A stretch of 8,959 bases of DNA from Paenibacillus sp. UBA6285. GTDB lineage: Bacteria > Bacillota > Bacilli > Paenibacillales > Paenibacillaceae. The notes under the pieces are model-generated. The model was not told the DNA's origin and did no database searches. It saw nothing but the letters and a program-made list of their open reading frames with translations. Within the stretch, counting starts at the first letter, position 1. Every line of letters begins with the position of its first letter. The stretch is taken from NCBI GenBank assembly GCA_002438345.1, contig DJUJ01000057.1, positions 35,588 through 44,546 of the forward strand, written 5' to 3'. A program made the position numbers and the translations under genes. Positions 1-5,939 of the stretch are shown here, one piece after another.

Positions 1-317
1 AACAGTGTTACATCCGCTTCGAACCCACCTACGATTGCACGTGCCTGTGTTCCGGAAGCCTCATAAGACTGTTGAAAACTAATCTCCTGTCCAGTATCTG
101 CTTTCCACTGCGCTGCAAATAACGGCAAAATATCTTCCATCGCATCCTTAGCTACACTGTATGCGCCAATGACCAGCGTGACATCCCCTTGCTTCAAAGG
201 ATCTGCCATCGTCGTAATCGCCTTCTCATTCCCGCAACCGACTGCTGCCAGTGTGAGTATGGCCAGCATTAGGGCAGCAAAACATCCGTGCAGTTGTCTG
301 CTCCTTTTGAAATTCAT
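1..317 (-). CDS. Sulfate ABC transporter substrate-binding lipoprotein, 5' part only
   Basis: This is the N-terminal 105 codons of an extracytoplasmic sulfate/thiosulfate-binding protein; the gene continues beyond the left edge. Translation from the ATG at 317 gives MNFKRSRQL, then a hydrophobic stretch ending in a lipobox (A-V-G-C, Cys about residue 28), so the protein should be lipid-anchored on the outer face of the membrane. The mature part starts DVTLVIGAYSVAKDAMED and contains QWKADTGQEISFQQSYEASG followed by TQARAI and GFEADVTL. This matches the start of Sbp/CysP proteins, where the equivalent anion-binding loop is usually QSHGGSGKQARAV. AAGGATGTG lies about 8 bases before the ATG. The gene follows cysTWA on the same strand, which fits its being the receptor for that permease, but it is separated from cysA by a large palindrome. 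I see no convincing promoter directly before it. The exact anion (sulfate or thiosulfate) cannot be decided. Confidence 0.88.
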   Translation of the reverse strand, partial: MNFKRSRQLHGCFAALMLAILTLAAVGCGNEKAITTMADPLKQGDVTLVIGAYSVAKDAMEDILPLFAAQWKADTGQEISFQQSYEASGTQARAIVGGFEADVTL

Positions 318-637
318 TGCGGCCCACATCCTTCGAGGTAATGATTTTTAATGTCTCTTTGAAAGTAGCTCTACGGCTGAATCTGAAATTCAAGTAACTG
401 CCGCTCGGTATTTTGCCGTAATTACGTGGAATGTTTGGACTTCCGGCCGCTGTTATGCTCTAATTTCTTGATTGGAACCGTATTACGGTTGAAATTAGAG
501 CATAAAGGCGGTCGCTACCGCTCCTACAGTTCCAAACTTCCACTCCATTACTCTATACCAATACTTCAGTTCCTTTAATCACCGCTCATCTCACATTCGC
601 TACTCTTCAAAAAACATTCAAAATCATATTTATATAA
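318..637. other. Intergenic region between cysA and the binding-protein gene
   Basis: These 320 bases hold no credible gene. They contain the palindromic element at 419-550, an AT-rich stretch just after the cysA stop (about 611-650), and a short leader before the binding-protein start with its ribosome binding site. I found no U-tract terminator after cysA and no clear -35/-10 pair before the lipoprotein gene, so read-through from cysA is possible. Confidence 0.6.
419..550. repeat. Large palindromic intergenic element with nested hairpins
   Basis: The core is a perfect 15-bp inverted repeat: TTATGCTCTAATTTC at 453-467 and its exact reverse complement at 491-505. The 23-base interval holds a second small palindrome, AACCGTA-T-TACGGTT (476-490). 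Outside the core the arms keep matching with gaps: CCGC 447-450 against GCGG 508-511, and GTGGAATGTTTGGA 426-439 against TCCAAACTTCCAC 531-543 with one bulged base. The right arm contains its own hairpin (GCGGT-CGCT-ACCGC, 508-521). No U tract follows the main stem on either strand, so it is not a standard intrinsic terminator. It could be a dispersed intergenic repeat, a small non-autonomous mobile element, or an RNA structure that tunes expression between cysA and the binding-protein gene. The structure is seen directly; the role is unknown. Confidence 0.8.
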
Positions 638-1702
638 TTAAATAAAAATCGGCATCGGATCTTCTTTCAGGTTGTTCTCCTGGATCCAGCTTCGCTCATC
701 GTTAAACAGGTAGGCGCGGTGTACAAGTACAGAAATGTCCTGTCCCGGCTGCAATGTTTCTTTCTCCAAGGAACGGTAAGTGACTAGATTATGACCATTG
801 ACTTCAACCTCAACGAGCCATTCACTTCCACGGAAATGCAGATGCTTCACAACACCTTTTTCCGTAGCCGAAGCCATCTTGAACTCATGCAGGTTACCAA
901 CTTCAATATATTCAGGGCGAATCAGTGCTTTGGTAGGCTTACCGTCTCCAGCGCCTTTAAAACCTTTCACCTCAGATGCATCTTCAATCAGTGTCGACTC
1001 CCCGATAAAAGTTGCCACGAACGGTGTTTTAGGCTCCTTATAAATATCCCATGGTGTACCCTTTTGTTCCAACCGTCCTTGGTTGATAATCATAATCTCA
1101 TCTGCTACTTCTATCGCTTCGTCTTGGTCATGTGTTACGAAGATCGAGGTGATACCAACACGCTCAATCAGTTCACGTAGCCAAGCGCGCAGCTCCTGAC
1201 GGATCTTCGCATCAATAGCTGCGAACGGTTCATCTAAAAGCAGTAGCTGTGGTTCAGGTGCGAGCGCACGAGCAAAGGCTACACGCTGACGTTGTCCACC
1301 TGATAGCTGATGCGGATAACGCTTCTCGAAGCCTTTTAACCCCGTAAGCTCCACCAGTTCCATAACACGGTCACGAATAGCAGATTTACTGACCTTTTTA
1401 ACTTTTAATCCAAAAGCAATATTATCAAAAACAGTCATGTGCTTAAATAATGCATAGTTCTGAAAGACAAAGCCGATCCCGCGCTCCTGAGGAGGAAGAT
1501 TGTTAACCGTATGACCATGAAAAATAATCTCGCCACTATCCGGTGACTCCAGCCCCGCAAGCATACGAAGAATCGAAGTTTTACCGCCACCACTCGGGCC
1601 GAGTAGTCCTATCAGATGACCTTTTGTAATGGTGAAATTGACGTCCTTGACCGCATGAAAATCTCCAAAATGCTTATTTAATCCTCGCACTTCCACATGC
1701 AT
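638..1702 (-). CDS. cysA: Sulfate/thiosulfate ABC importer ATP-binding protein CysA
   Basis: This cytoplasmic ATPase powers sulfate/thiosulfate import by the CysTWA permease. The 354-residue protein has a complete nucleotide-binding domain: Walker A GPSGGGKT (35-42), Q-loop Gln81, signature LSGGQ (133-137), Walker B LLLLDEP (153-159) and switch His191. The part from about residue 240 on, including KALIRPEYIEV, is the C-terminal TOBE-like region found in CysA and related importers; total length is normal. The ATG at 1702 lies one base after the cysW stop, with GGAAGTG inside the cysW 3' end as ribosome binding site, so the two are translationally coupled. MalK- and PotA-type ATPases look similar, but the adjacent CysT/CysW permeases and the Sbp-like lipoprotein settle the assignment. 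No frameshift or missing motif was seen. Confidence 0.95.
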   Translation of the reverse strand: MHVEVRGLNKHFGDFHAVKDVNFTITKGHLIGLLGPSGGGKTSILRMLAGLESPDSGEIIFHGHTVNNLPPQERGIGFVFQNYALFKHMTVFDNIAFGLKVKKVSKSAIRDRVMELVELTGLKGFEKRYPHQLSGGQRQRVAFARALAPEPQLLLLDEPFAAIDAKIRQELRAWLRELIERVGITSIFVTHDQDEAIEVADEIMIINQGRLEQKGTPWDIYKEPKTPFVATFIGESTLIEDASEVKGFKGAGDGKPTKALIRPEYIEVGNLHEFKMASATEKGVVKHLHFRGSEWLVEVEVNGHNLVTYRSLEKETLQPGQDISVLVHRAYLFNDERSWIQENNLKEDPMPIFI

Positions 1703-1703
1703 A

Positions 1704-2501
1704 TTACTGCACTTCCTTTCTTCTCTTGGTCCATTCCATCAATAGCAGCAGACCTGCGGAAAATGCAGCTAGAACTAGCGCTATTCCTCCAGCAGCCGTT
1801 ACATTAAAGTTCTCAACATCCTGATAGACTAACGTCGTCGCCGTCTGGGTTTTGTTCATAATATTTCCCGAGACCACGAGCACCGCGCCGAACTCTCCTA
1901 GTGAACGAGCCACCGTAAGGATGACCCCATACACAACCGCCCAACGAATCGAAGGCCAAGTCACCTTCCAAAAAATAGTCCAGCCACGAGCGCCCAATGT
2001 AGAAGCAGCTTCCTCCTGCTGTGATCCAATCTCCTGTAGCACCGGCATCACCTCACGCACCATTAACGGAAAGGTTACGAACAAGGTGGCAATGATCATT
2101 CCGGGAATCGCATAGACGATCTTCAGCCCAATCCCTTCAAAAATCGCGCCCAAGGCACTATCTGGACCCAGCAGCAGGACAATCATCAGCCCGCCAATGA
2201 CAGGGGACACAGCATAAGGCAAATCAACAACACTGTTTAGCAAGCCCTTTAGCCGCCTATTGATCCAGTTCGCTCGGACAAGATACAGCGCCATCATAAT
2301 TCCGAACAACGTATTTAATAACGTAACTACTATCACAACAAGCCCGGTCATCATAAGCGCATGCAGCGCTTCAGGCCTAGTCAGAGCATTCCAGAAACCA
2401 CCAAATCCTTCACTAAAAGCACCTATAGCCATTTTTCCTAGTGGTGCAGCGATTAGCAGAAAAAACACCAAGTAAGTGAGTCCGATCCACAATTTTCTCA
2501 T
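1704..2501 (-). CDS. cysW: Sulfate/thiosulfate ABC importer permease CysW
   Basis: This is one of the two membrane subunits of the sulfate importer. The 265-residue protein has about six hydrophobic segments, beginning with one at residues 7-24. It carries the EAA loop that docks on the ATPase (EEAASTLGARG, residues 163-173, continuing to Pro183), followed by SLGEFGAVLVVSGNI (200-214), which is characteristic of CysW/CysT/ModB permeases. The ATG at 2501 overlaps the cysT stop (ATGA), and GGGGGA lies 7 bases upstream, so translation is coupled to cysT. The C terminus is basic (KRRKEVQ). It is placed second in the order cysT-cysW-cysA, as is usual. A molybdate permease is unlikely, because ModB is usually a single homodimeric subunit whereas here two different permease genes sit side by side. 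Confidence 0.94.
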   Translation of the reverse strand: MRKLWIGLTYLVFFLLIAAPLGKMAIGAFSEGFGGFWNALTRPEALHALMMTGLVVIVVTLLNTLFGIMMALYLVRANWINRRLKGLLNSVVDLPYAVSPVIGGLMIVLLLGPDSALGAIFEGIGLKIVYAIPGMIIATLFVTFPLMVREVMPVLQEIGSQQEEAASTLGARGWTIFWKVTWPSIRWAVVYGVILTVARSLGEFGAVLVVSGNIMNKTQTATTLVYQDVENFNVTAAGGIALVLAAFSAGLLLLMEWTKRRKEVQ

Positions 2502-3313
2502 GAGCGTCTCCCCCGCATCTGCAGCATATTAATTAGCCAAAGAATGAGAAAAGATAAGGTCAAGAGAATAACAGAAACCGCTGCGGCGGAAACCGGATTA
2601 TCACTTTCAACTTCACCAAAAATAAAAACAGAAGATACGAGTGTACGACCTGGAATATTGCCCGCTACAAGGACTACAGCACCAAATTCAGCAAGTGCCC
2701 GCGAGAAAGCAAGCATTCCACCGCTGCTCATCCCAGGAGCCATTGAGGGGAGAATGACATGCCAGAAGACTCTAGTTCCCTTGGCACCCATTGTATATGC
2801 CGCTTCCTCTTCGGAAGGATCAAGTTCCTCCAACAAGGGCTGAATCGCTCGAATTACGAAAGGAAAGGTTACGAAGACCATAGCAATAACGATAGCTGGT
2901 TGATGAAAAACAATTTCAAAACCAAGCGCTTCTGCAGCCTTGCCGATAAGACTACCAGGTCCGAGCAAGAGCAAAATCATCAAACCACCAACTGCCGTCG
3001 GCAGCGCAAATGGTAAATCCACAAGACTGTTAAGCAATGCTTTACCAATGAATTGATAACGAATAAGAACCCAGGCAATCATTGTTCCTAAAAAGACATT
3101 AATTAAAGTAGCGATGATCGCCAGCTTTAAGGTTAACAGCACCGACTTCCAGGCTATCGGGTCGCTTATGCTTTCCACAAAATTGCCGAAACCCAATGAA
3201 AAAGAGTTGTAATAGACCCCAAGTATAGGCAGTACGATCAATACTACAAAATAGAGCAAAATTGTAGTTCGGAAACCCCAAGTCCAACCTTCGTGTCTAA
3301 GCAGCGAATTCAA
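2498..3313 (-). CDS. cysT: Sulfate/thiosulfate ABC importer permease CysT (CysU)
   Basis: This is the first membrane subunit of the sulfate importer. The 271-residue protein has about six hydrophobic segments. It includes NSLVDLPFALPTAVGGLMIL (95-114), typical of CysT, the EAA loop EEEAAYTMGAKG (168-179, continuing to Pro189), and RALAEFGAVVLVAGNIPGRT (205-224). Translation starts at a TTG (3313-3311). I accept this start because the frame upstream has no ATG or GTG before a stop, and a GGAGGTGGGAGGG run lies just before it, its GGAGGG part 8 bases from the TTG. The stop overlaps the cysW start by four bases (ATGA). It is the first gene of the cluster, so the promoter at 3410-3439 probably serves cysTWA. 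A weak start codon on the first gene may limit output. Confidence 0.93.
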   Translation of the reverse strand: MNSLLRHEGWTWGFRTTILLYFVVLIVLPILGVYYNSFSLGFGNFVESISDPIAWKSVLLTLKLAIIATLINVFLGTMIAWVLIRYQFIGKALLNSLVDLPFALPTAVGGLMILLLLGPGSLIGKAAEALGFEIVFHQPAIVIAMVFVTFPFVIRAIQPLLEELDPSEEEAAYTMGAKGTRVFWHVILPSMAPGMSSGGMLAFSRALAEFGAVVLVAGNIPGRTLVSSVFIFGEVESDNPVSAAAVSVILLTLSFLILWLINMLQMRGRRS

Positions 3314-3409
3314 TGATTTTGCCCTCCCACCTCCGGATAACCGGTCGGTATACTAACCAACGTCTCCATTAATTATTCCTATTTACATACTTGGTTTTAT
3401 ATTATTACT

Positions 3410-3439
3410 ACTTTACCAAATCCTTCTCGTTGTCGTCAA
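3410..3439 (-). promoter_or_regulatory. Probable sigma-A promoter for cysTWA
   Basis: On the minus strand TTGACG (3439-3434, five of six to the -35 consensus) is followed after 18 bases by TAAAGT (3415-3410, four of six to the -10 consensus). The start point would lie near 3403, giving a leader of about 90 bases before the cysT TTG. The surroundings are AT-rich, so other -10 placements cannot be excluded. Confidence 0.5.
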
Positions 3440-3507
3440 TTACTTTCAAACGAAATAAAACATTTACATCAGTATTCTATGGAAAAATTCTAAGAAATCA
3501 CAAAGAC

Positions 3508-3537
3508 GGGTTATCTCAAGTGAGGCAAGCCCTTTTT
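3508..3537 (+). terminator. Terminator-like hairpin upstream of the carboxypeptidase promoter
   Basis: GGG-TT (3508-3512) can pair with AA and CCC around 3527-3532, and the inner CTC/GAG pairs form a stem closed by an AAGT loop. Internal mismatches and one bulged G interrupt the stem. Five T residues follow directly (3533-3537), as in an intrinsic terminator reading on the plus strand. No gene lies upstream on this strand, since cysT reads away, so it may block stray transcription or be coincidental. The stem is imperfect. Confidence 0.35.
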
Positions 3538-3562
3538 CACTCCGCAAATCTACTTTCTAGGT

Positions 3563-3589
3563 TTGTTGTATTTTGTCGTATGATAGAAT
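3563..3589 (+). promoter_or_regulatory. Probable extended -10 promoter for the D,D-carboxypeptidase gene
   Basis: TGATAGAAT (3581-3589) is an extended -10 element (TG-N-TAGAAT). A weak -35, TTGTTG at 3563-3568, stands 15 bases upstream, short of the ideal. An alternative pair is TTGTCG (3573-3578) with TAGAGT (3596-3601), spacer 17. A perfect 10-base palindrome, TAGAATTCTA (3601-3610), sits just past the predicted start point and could be an operator. Confidence 0.5.
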
Positions 3590-3653
3590 AAAAAATAGAG
3601 TAGAATTCTAGATTCAATTCTTAGACAACTTAGAGTGAAATGAGGACGGTCCA

Positions 3654-4403
3654 ATGAAAAAATCTATCTTTGTAAGTATCATGGCAACATCAGTAATTAC
3701 ATGTTCATCCTTAGCGTTACTGCAAAATAATGATGGACAAGCCCATGCTGCAGCAGTGCAACATACATCAACGGCAGCTGCTAACTTTATGAACACTTAT
3801 GGGCAAATCCAGGTTGTTGCTAATCCAAAGAGTCAAACGGTACTTGTAAACAAATCTTATAAGCTTCCCGCAGGTTATGTCCCATCAGATCTCGTCTTTC
3901 CAAATGTACCCTTTACATTTACAGAGAAAATAGACAAACGAAAGATGCGCAAGGAAGCTGCTGGTGCCCTAGAGAAGTTATTTCTCGGAGCAAAAAAGGA
4001 CGGAGTTTATCTTGCAGGTGTGTCTGGTTATCGCTCGGAGTCCCGGCAAAAGACGCTGTATAACAATTATGTTAAACGTGATGGTATAAAAGCTGCTGAT
4101 ACATATAGTGCCAGACCAGGGCACAGCGAGCATCAGACGGGACTTACAATCGATGTCGCAGGTAGCACAGGCAAATGTGCGGCACAGAGCTGCTTTGCGG
4201 GGACCAAAGAAGCGAAATGGCTGGCTAAGAATGTAAATAAATATGGATTTGTAATTCGCTATCCAGAGGGTAAAGATTCTATTACTGGATATAAATATGA
4301 GCCATGGCATTTACGCTATGTGGGTACCCAGGTTGCAAGTATTGTGGCTAAGAAGGGGATCACCTTGGAGGAATACTTTGGTGATAAAGTAACCACTAAA
4401 TAA
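3654..4403 (+). CDS. Secreted M15B (VanY-type) D-alanyl-D-alanine carboxypeptidase
   Basis: This zinc peptidase is predicted to remove the terminal D-Ala from peptidoglycan stem peptides outside the membrane. The 249-residue protein starts with a signal peptide: MKKSIFVSIMATSVIT, a hydrophobic core to about residue 23, and a likely AHA cleavage site near residue 32. The catalytic domain spans about 80-245. It shows SGYRS (124-128), the zinc motif S-E-H-Q-T-G-L-T-I-D (158-167, ligands His160 and Asp167), and EPWHLRYVG (216-224) with likely catalytic Glu216 and third ligand His219. Two cysteines (175 and 180) flank the active-site insertion and might form a disulfide after export. GAGGA lies 7 bases before the ATG. 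The gene stands alone between divergent cysT and convergent tetR. No vanR/S or vanA/H/X genes are near, so I infer a cell-wall maintenance role, not glycopeptide resistance. Confidence 0.9.
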   Translation: MKKSIFVSIMATSVITCSSLALLQNNDGQAHAAAVQHTSTAAANFMNTYGQIQVVANPKSQTVLVNKSYKLPAGYVPSDLVFPNVPFTFTEKIDKRKMRKEAAGALEKLFLGAKKDGVYLAGVSGYRSESRQKTLYNNYVKRDGIKAADTYSARPGHSEHQTGLTIDVAGSTGKCAAQSCFAGTKEAKWLAKNVNKYGFVIRYPEGKDSITGYKYEPWHLRYVGTQVASIVAKKGITLEEYFGDKVTTK

Positions 4404-4422
4404 AGCACACTTTATTGAGAAG

Positions 4423-4483
4423 AAAAAAAGACCCAACAGGTTCTAGCTCAGCTTCCTACCACTGAGCTAGAACCTGTTGGGTC
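4423..4483 (-). terminator. Strong intrinsic terminator for yigZ-tetR, between convergent genes
   Basis: The arms 4430-4451 and 4462-4483 are perfectly complementary over 22 bp around a 10-base loop. On the minus strand the stem is followed by seven Ts (4429-4423). It lies about 105 bases past the tetR stop. On the plus strand the flank is AAATTGATCC, without a U tract, so termination of the carboxypeptidase transcript here would be weaker. The stem is unusually long for a simple terminator. Confidence 0.85.
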
Positions 4484-4588
4484 AAATTGATCCTATGAAG
4501 AACAAAAAGGATAGTAGGGAACGAATCTCGAGGTAACGCTATACCAATGCACAGCTTTAAAGTGAAAACTTATAAAAAAAACAGCATG

Positions 4589-5170
4589 CTATAGGCTGCG
4601 ACATAAAACCTTTATATGAGCTGATGCTGCCTCTTTTACATCCTCAAATGATATTTTATCTTGGATATAATAAGATATAAATCCGTGAGCAGATAAGAAC
4701 AAGGTTAGTGGCACGTTCTGCCAATCCTCGGACACATATCCCTCTTCCTTCATATGACGGCGCACAATACTTGAGAATAAATCAAAACATCGTCCCTGCT
4801 CTGCTCTACAATAAGCTAACAGCTCTTCATCACGAATCATGAAAATAATTTCATATTGATAGGGGTGATCTATTCCAAACCTGATAAACTCCATAATCAG
4901 CTGCTCTACCCGAGTCATACCCTCTTCAGGAGGCTGATTCATTACTTGGCCCAGCAGAGCAGCCACATGATTAAAATCCTCGACAACAATGGCGTAGAAT
5001 AACTCTGCCTTCTCTTTGAAATGATAATAGAGAGAGCCGTGGCTGTACCCCAAATGCTGACCGATGCTTCGCATTGAAATCGCTCGGTACCCTTTGGTAA
5101 TAAACAGATGCCTCGCGGCCTCTAATATTCTTTCCCTCGACAACTCCTGCTCCACTGCTCTCCTTGCCAT
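4589..5170 (-). CDS. TetR/AcrR-family transcriptional regulator
   Basis: This is a predicted DNA-binding repressor of 193 residues, a normal length for the family. The N-terminal region (about 11-58) is the TetR helix-turn-helix domain: ERILEAARHLFITKGYRAISM, then SIGQHLGYSHGSLYYHFKEK (35-54), including the typical LYYHF recognition-helix end. The C-terminal half (about 85-190) is a ligand-binding/dimer domain; FIRFGIDHPYQYEIIFMIRD (95-114) resembles the WHG-type C-terminal domain seen in some TetR proteins. The ATG at 5170 begins four bases after the yigZ stop, with AAGGGGA 8 bases upstream inside the yigZ end, so it is probably cotranscribed and coupled with yigZ. The ligand and targets are unknown, and no efflux pump or enzyme gene is adjacent. 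A strong minus-strand terminator follows. Confidence 0.92.
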   Translation of the reverse strand: MARRAVEQELSRERILEAARHLFITKGYRAISMRSIGQHLGYSHGSLYYHFKEKAELFYAIVVEDFNHVAALLGQVMNQPPEEGMTRVEQLIMEFIRFGIDHPYQYEIIFMIRDEELLAYCRAEQGRCFDLFSSIVRRHMKEEGYVSEDWQNVPLTLFLSAHGFISYYIQDKISFEDVKEAASAHIKVLCRSL

Positions 5171-5174
5171 ATTC

Positions 5175-5807
5175 CTAATCCCCTTCGCTGTAGTAAATCC
5201 GCCGCCCTTCTGTTACCAAGGCTTGCCCTTGAGTTAGATCAGTTATCCATGCCATGAATGCGTCTCCCTCATCATTTCGCGGCAAACATAACAACGTTAC
5301 TTTGTCGGTAAACAAAGTCTCGCCGGTCTGAATACCCCTTCTCCGAAGTTCGTTCTCAACCTTGCCTAGCCAAGTGTAATCAATCTCTACGAATACCTCT
5401 CGTCTTAGTACACGGGTGATTACTTCTCCTGCTTCAAGCGCAAGCACTGCTCCATCCGTATAAGCTCTAATCAGCCCTCCGGCACCCAGCATAATGCCTC
5501 CGAAATAACGGGTAACAACGATTGCGACATTTTTAACTCCCTGGTTGCGGATTACTTCTAAAATCGGTTTGCCGGCTGTTCCACTCGGCTCCCCGTCGTC
5601 CGATTGCCTCTGGATTTCGTCTCTCTCCCCAATCACATAAGCAGAACAGTTATGCGTTGCGTTCCAATGTTTTTTCTTGATGTCCTCGATAAACAACAAT
5701 GCTTCTTCTTCATTCTCAACCGGCATAACATGACCAATGAAGCGAGATTTGCGGATTACGACTTCCTTGGAACCGGAAGAGCGCACCGTTCGATATTGTT
5801 CTAACAT
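5175..5807 (-). CDS. yigZ: YigZ/YvyE family protein (IMPACT family)
   Basis: This is a conserved cytoplasmic protein of the YigZ/YvyE family, related to eukaryotic IMPACT; its biochemical role is not firmly settled, and a link to translation has been proposed. With the start used here it has 210 residues, normal for the family. The N-terminal IMPACT domain (about 10-125) shows KKKHWNATHNCSAYVIG (44-60), the signature SDDGEPSGTAGKPIL (69-83), VTRYFGG (98-104) and LGAGGLIRAY (107-116). The C-terminal part (about 136-195) fits the DUF1949 domain. I chose the ATG at 5807, which has AAGGA upstream and gives MLEQYRTVR. The in-frame ATG at 5831 adds eight residues but has no ribosome binding site. 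tetR follows after four bases. Upstream on the same strand is pgi, separated by a hairpin. Confidence 0.92.
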   Translation of the reverse strand: MLEQYRTVRSSGSKEVVIRKSRFIGHVMPVENEEEALLFIEDIKKKHWNATHNCSAYVIGERDEIQRQSDDGEPSGTAGKPILEVIRNQGVKNVAIVVTRYFGGIMLGAGGLIRAYTDGAVLALEAGEVITRVLRREVFVEIDYTWLGKVENELRRRGIQTGETLFTDKVTLLCLPRNDEGDAFMAWITDLTQGQALVTEGRRIYYSEGD

Positions 5808-5850
5808 AATTATTCCAGTCCTTATATACATATGATGTCTTTATACAATG

Positions 5851-5895
5851 TCAGGAGCAGCCCCCGGTATTGGATTACCTATGGACTGCTCCTGA
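5851..5895 (-). terminator. Hairpin between pgi and yigZ, lacking a U tract
   Basis: TCAGGAGCAG (5851-5860) and CTGCTCCTGA (5886-5895) form a perfect 10-bp stem. The 25-base loop contains a further 4-bp pairing (GGTA 5866-5869 with TACC 5876-5879). It sits about 45 bases past the pgi stop and about 45 before the yigZ start. Neither flank has a run of Ts (minus-strand 3' flank CATTGTATAAAG), so it may be a weak terminator, a pgi mRNA 3'-end stabiliser, or a structure in the yigZ leader. Confidence 0.45.
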
Positions 5896-5939
5896 TGACT
5901 TACACTAGTATGAATGTTCTCTAAAATACTTCTGCAATA

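Larger units (their letters stand above)
3314..3653. other. Divergent intergenic region between cysT and the carboxypeptidase gene
   Basis: These 340 bases hold a probable cysT promoter on the minus strand, a terminator-like hairpin on the plus strand (3508-3537), and a probable extended -10 promoter for the carboxypeptidase gene. The cysT leader is about 90 bases, which leaves no room for a full S-box (SAM) riboswitch or T-box, two common controls of sulfur genes in Bacillota. It contains an AT-rich segment (3370-3384, minus-strand reading AATAGGAATAATTA) that could be examined as an Rrf2/CymR-type operator, but I cannot confirm this. No credible gene is present. Confidence 0.6.

Noticed and set aside
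169..351. 60-codon plus-strand frame opposite the binding-protein gene
   Set aside because: It is antisense to a clearly recognisable lipoprotein N terminus and extends into the leader; it has no family resemblance.
3325..3352. ACCGACCGGTTAT-type sequence resembling a TetR operator upstream of cysT
   Set aside because: Only the central ACCGGT is truly palindromic; the flanks do not match, so it gives no support for control by the nearby TetR protein.
3391..3591. 66-codon open frame on the plus strand in the cysT/carboxypeptidase gap
   Set aside because: It has no ribosome binding site, its residue composition is not protein-like, and it runs through the terminator-like hairpin and the promoter of the next gene.
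3654..4403. Glycopeptide-resistance gene (vanY of a van cluster)
   Set aside because: Only the peptidase family is shared; no vanRS, vanHAX or other resistance genes are present and the gene stands alone, so a housekeeping carboxypeptidase is more likely.
4560..4600. Possible short terminator overlapping the tetR stop (T-rich run on the minus strand)
   Set aside because: The stem is only four base pairs, and a far stronger terminator lies about 105 bases downstream.
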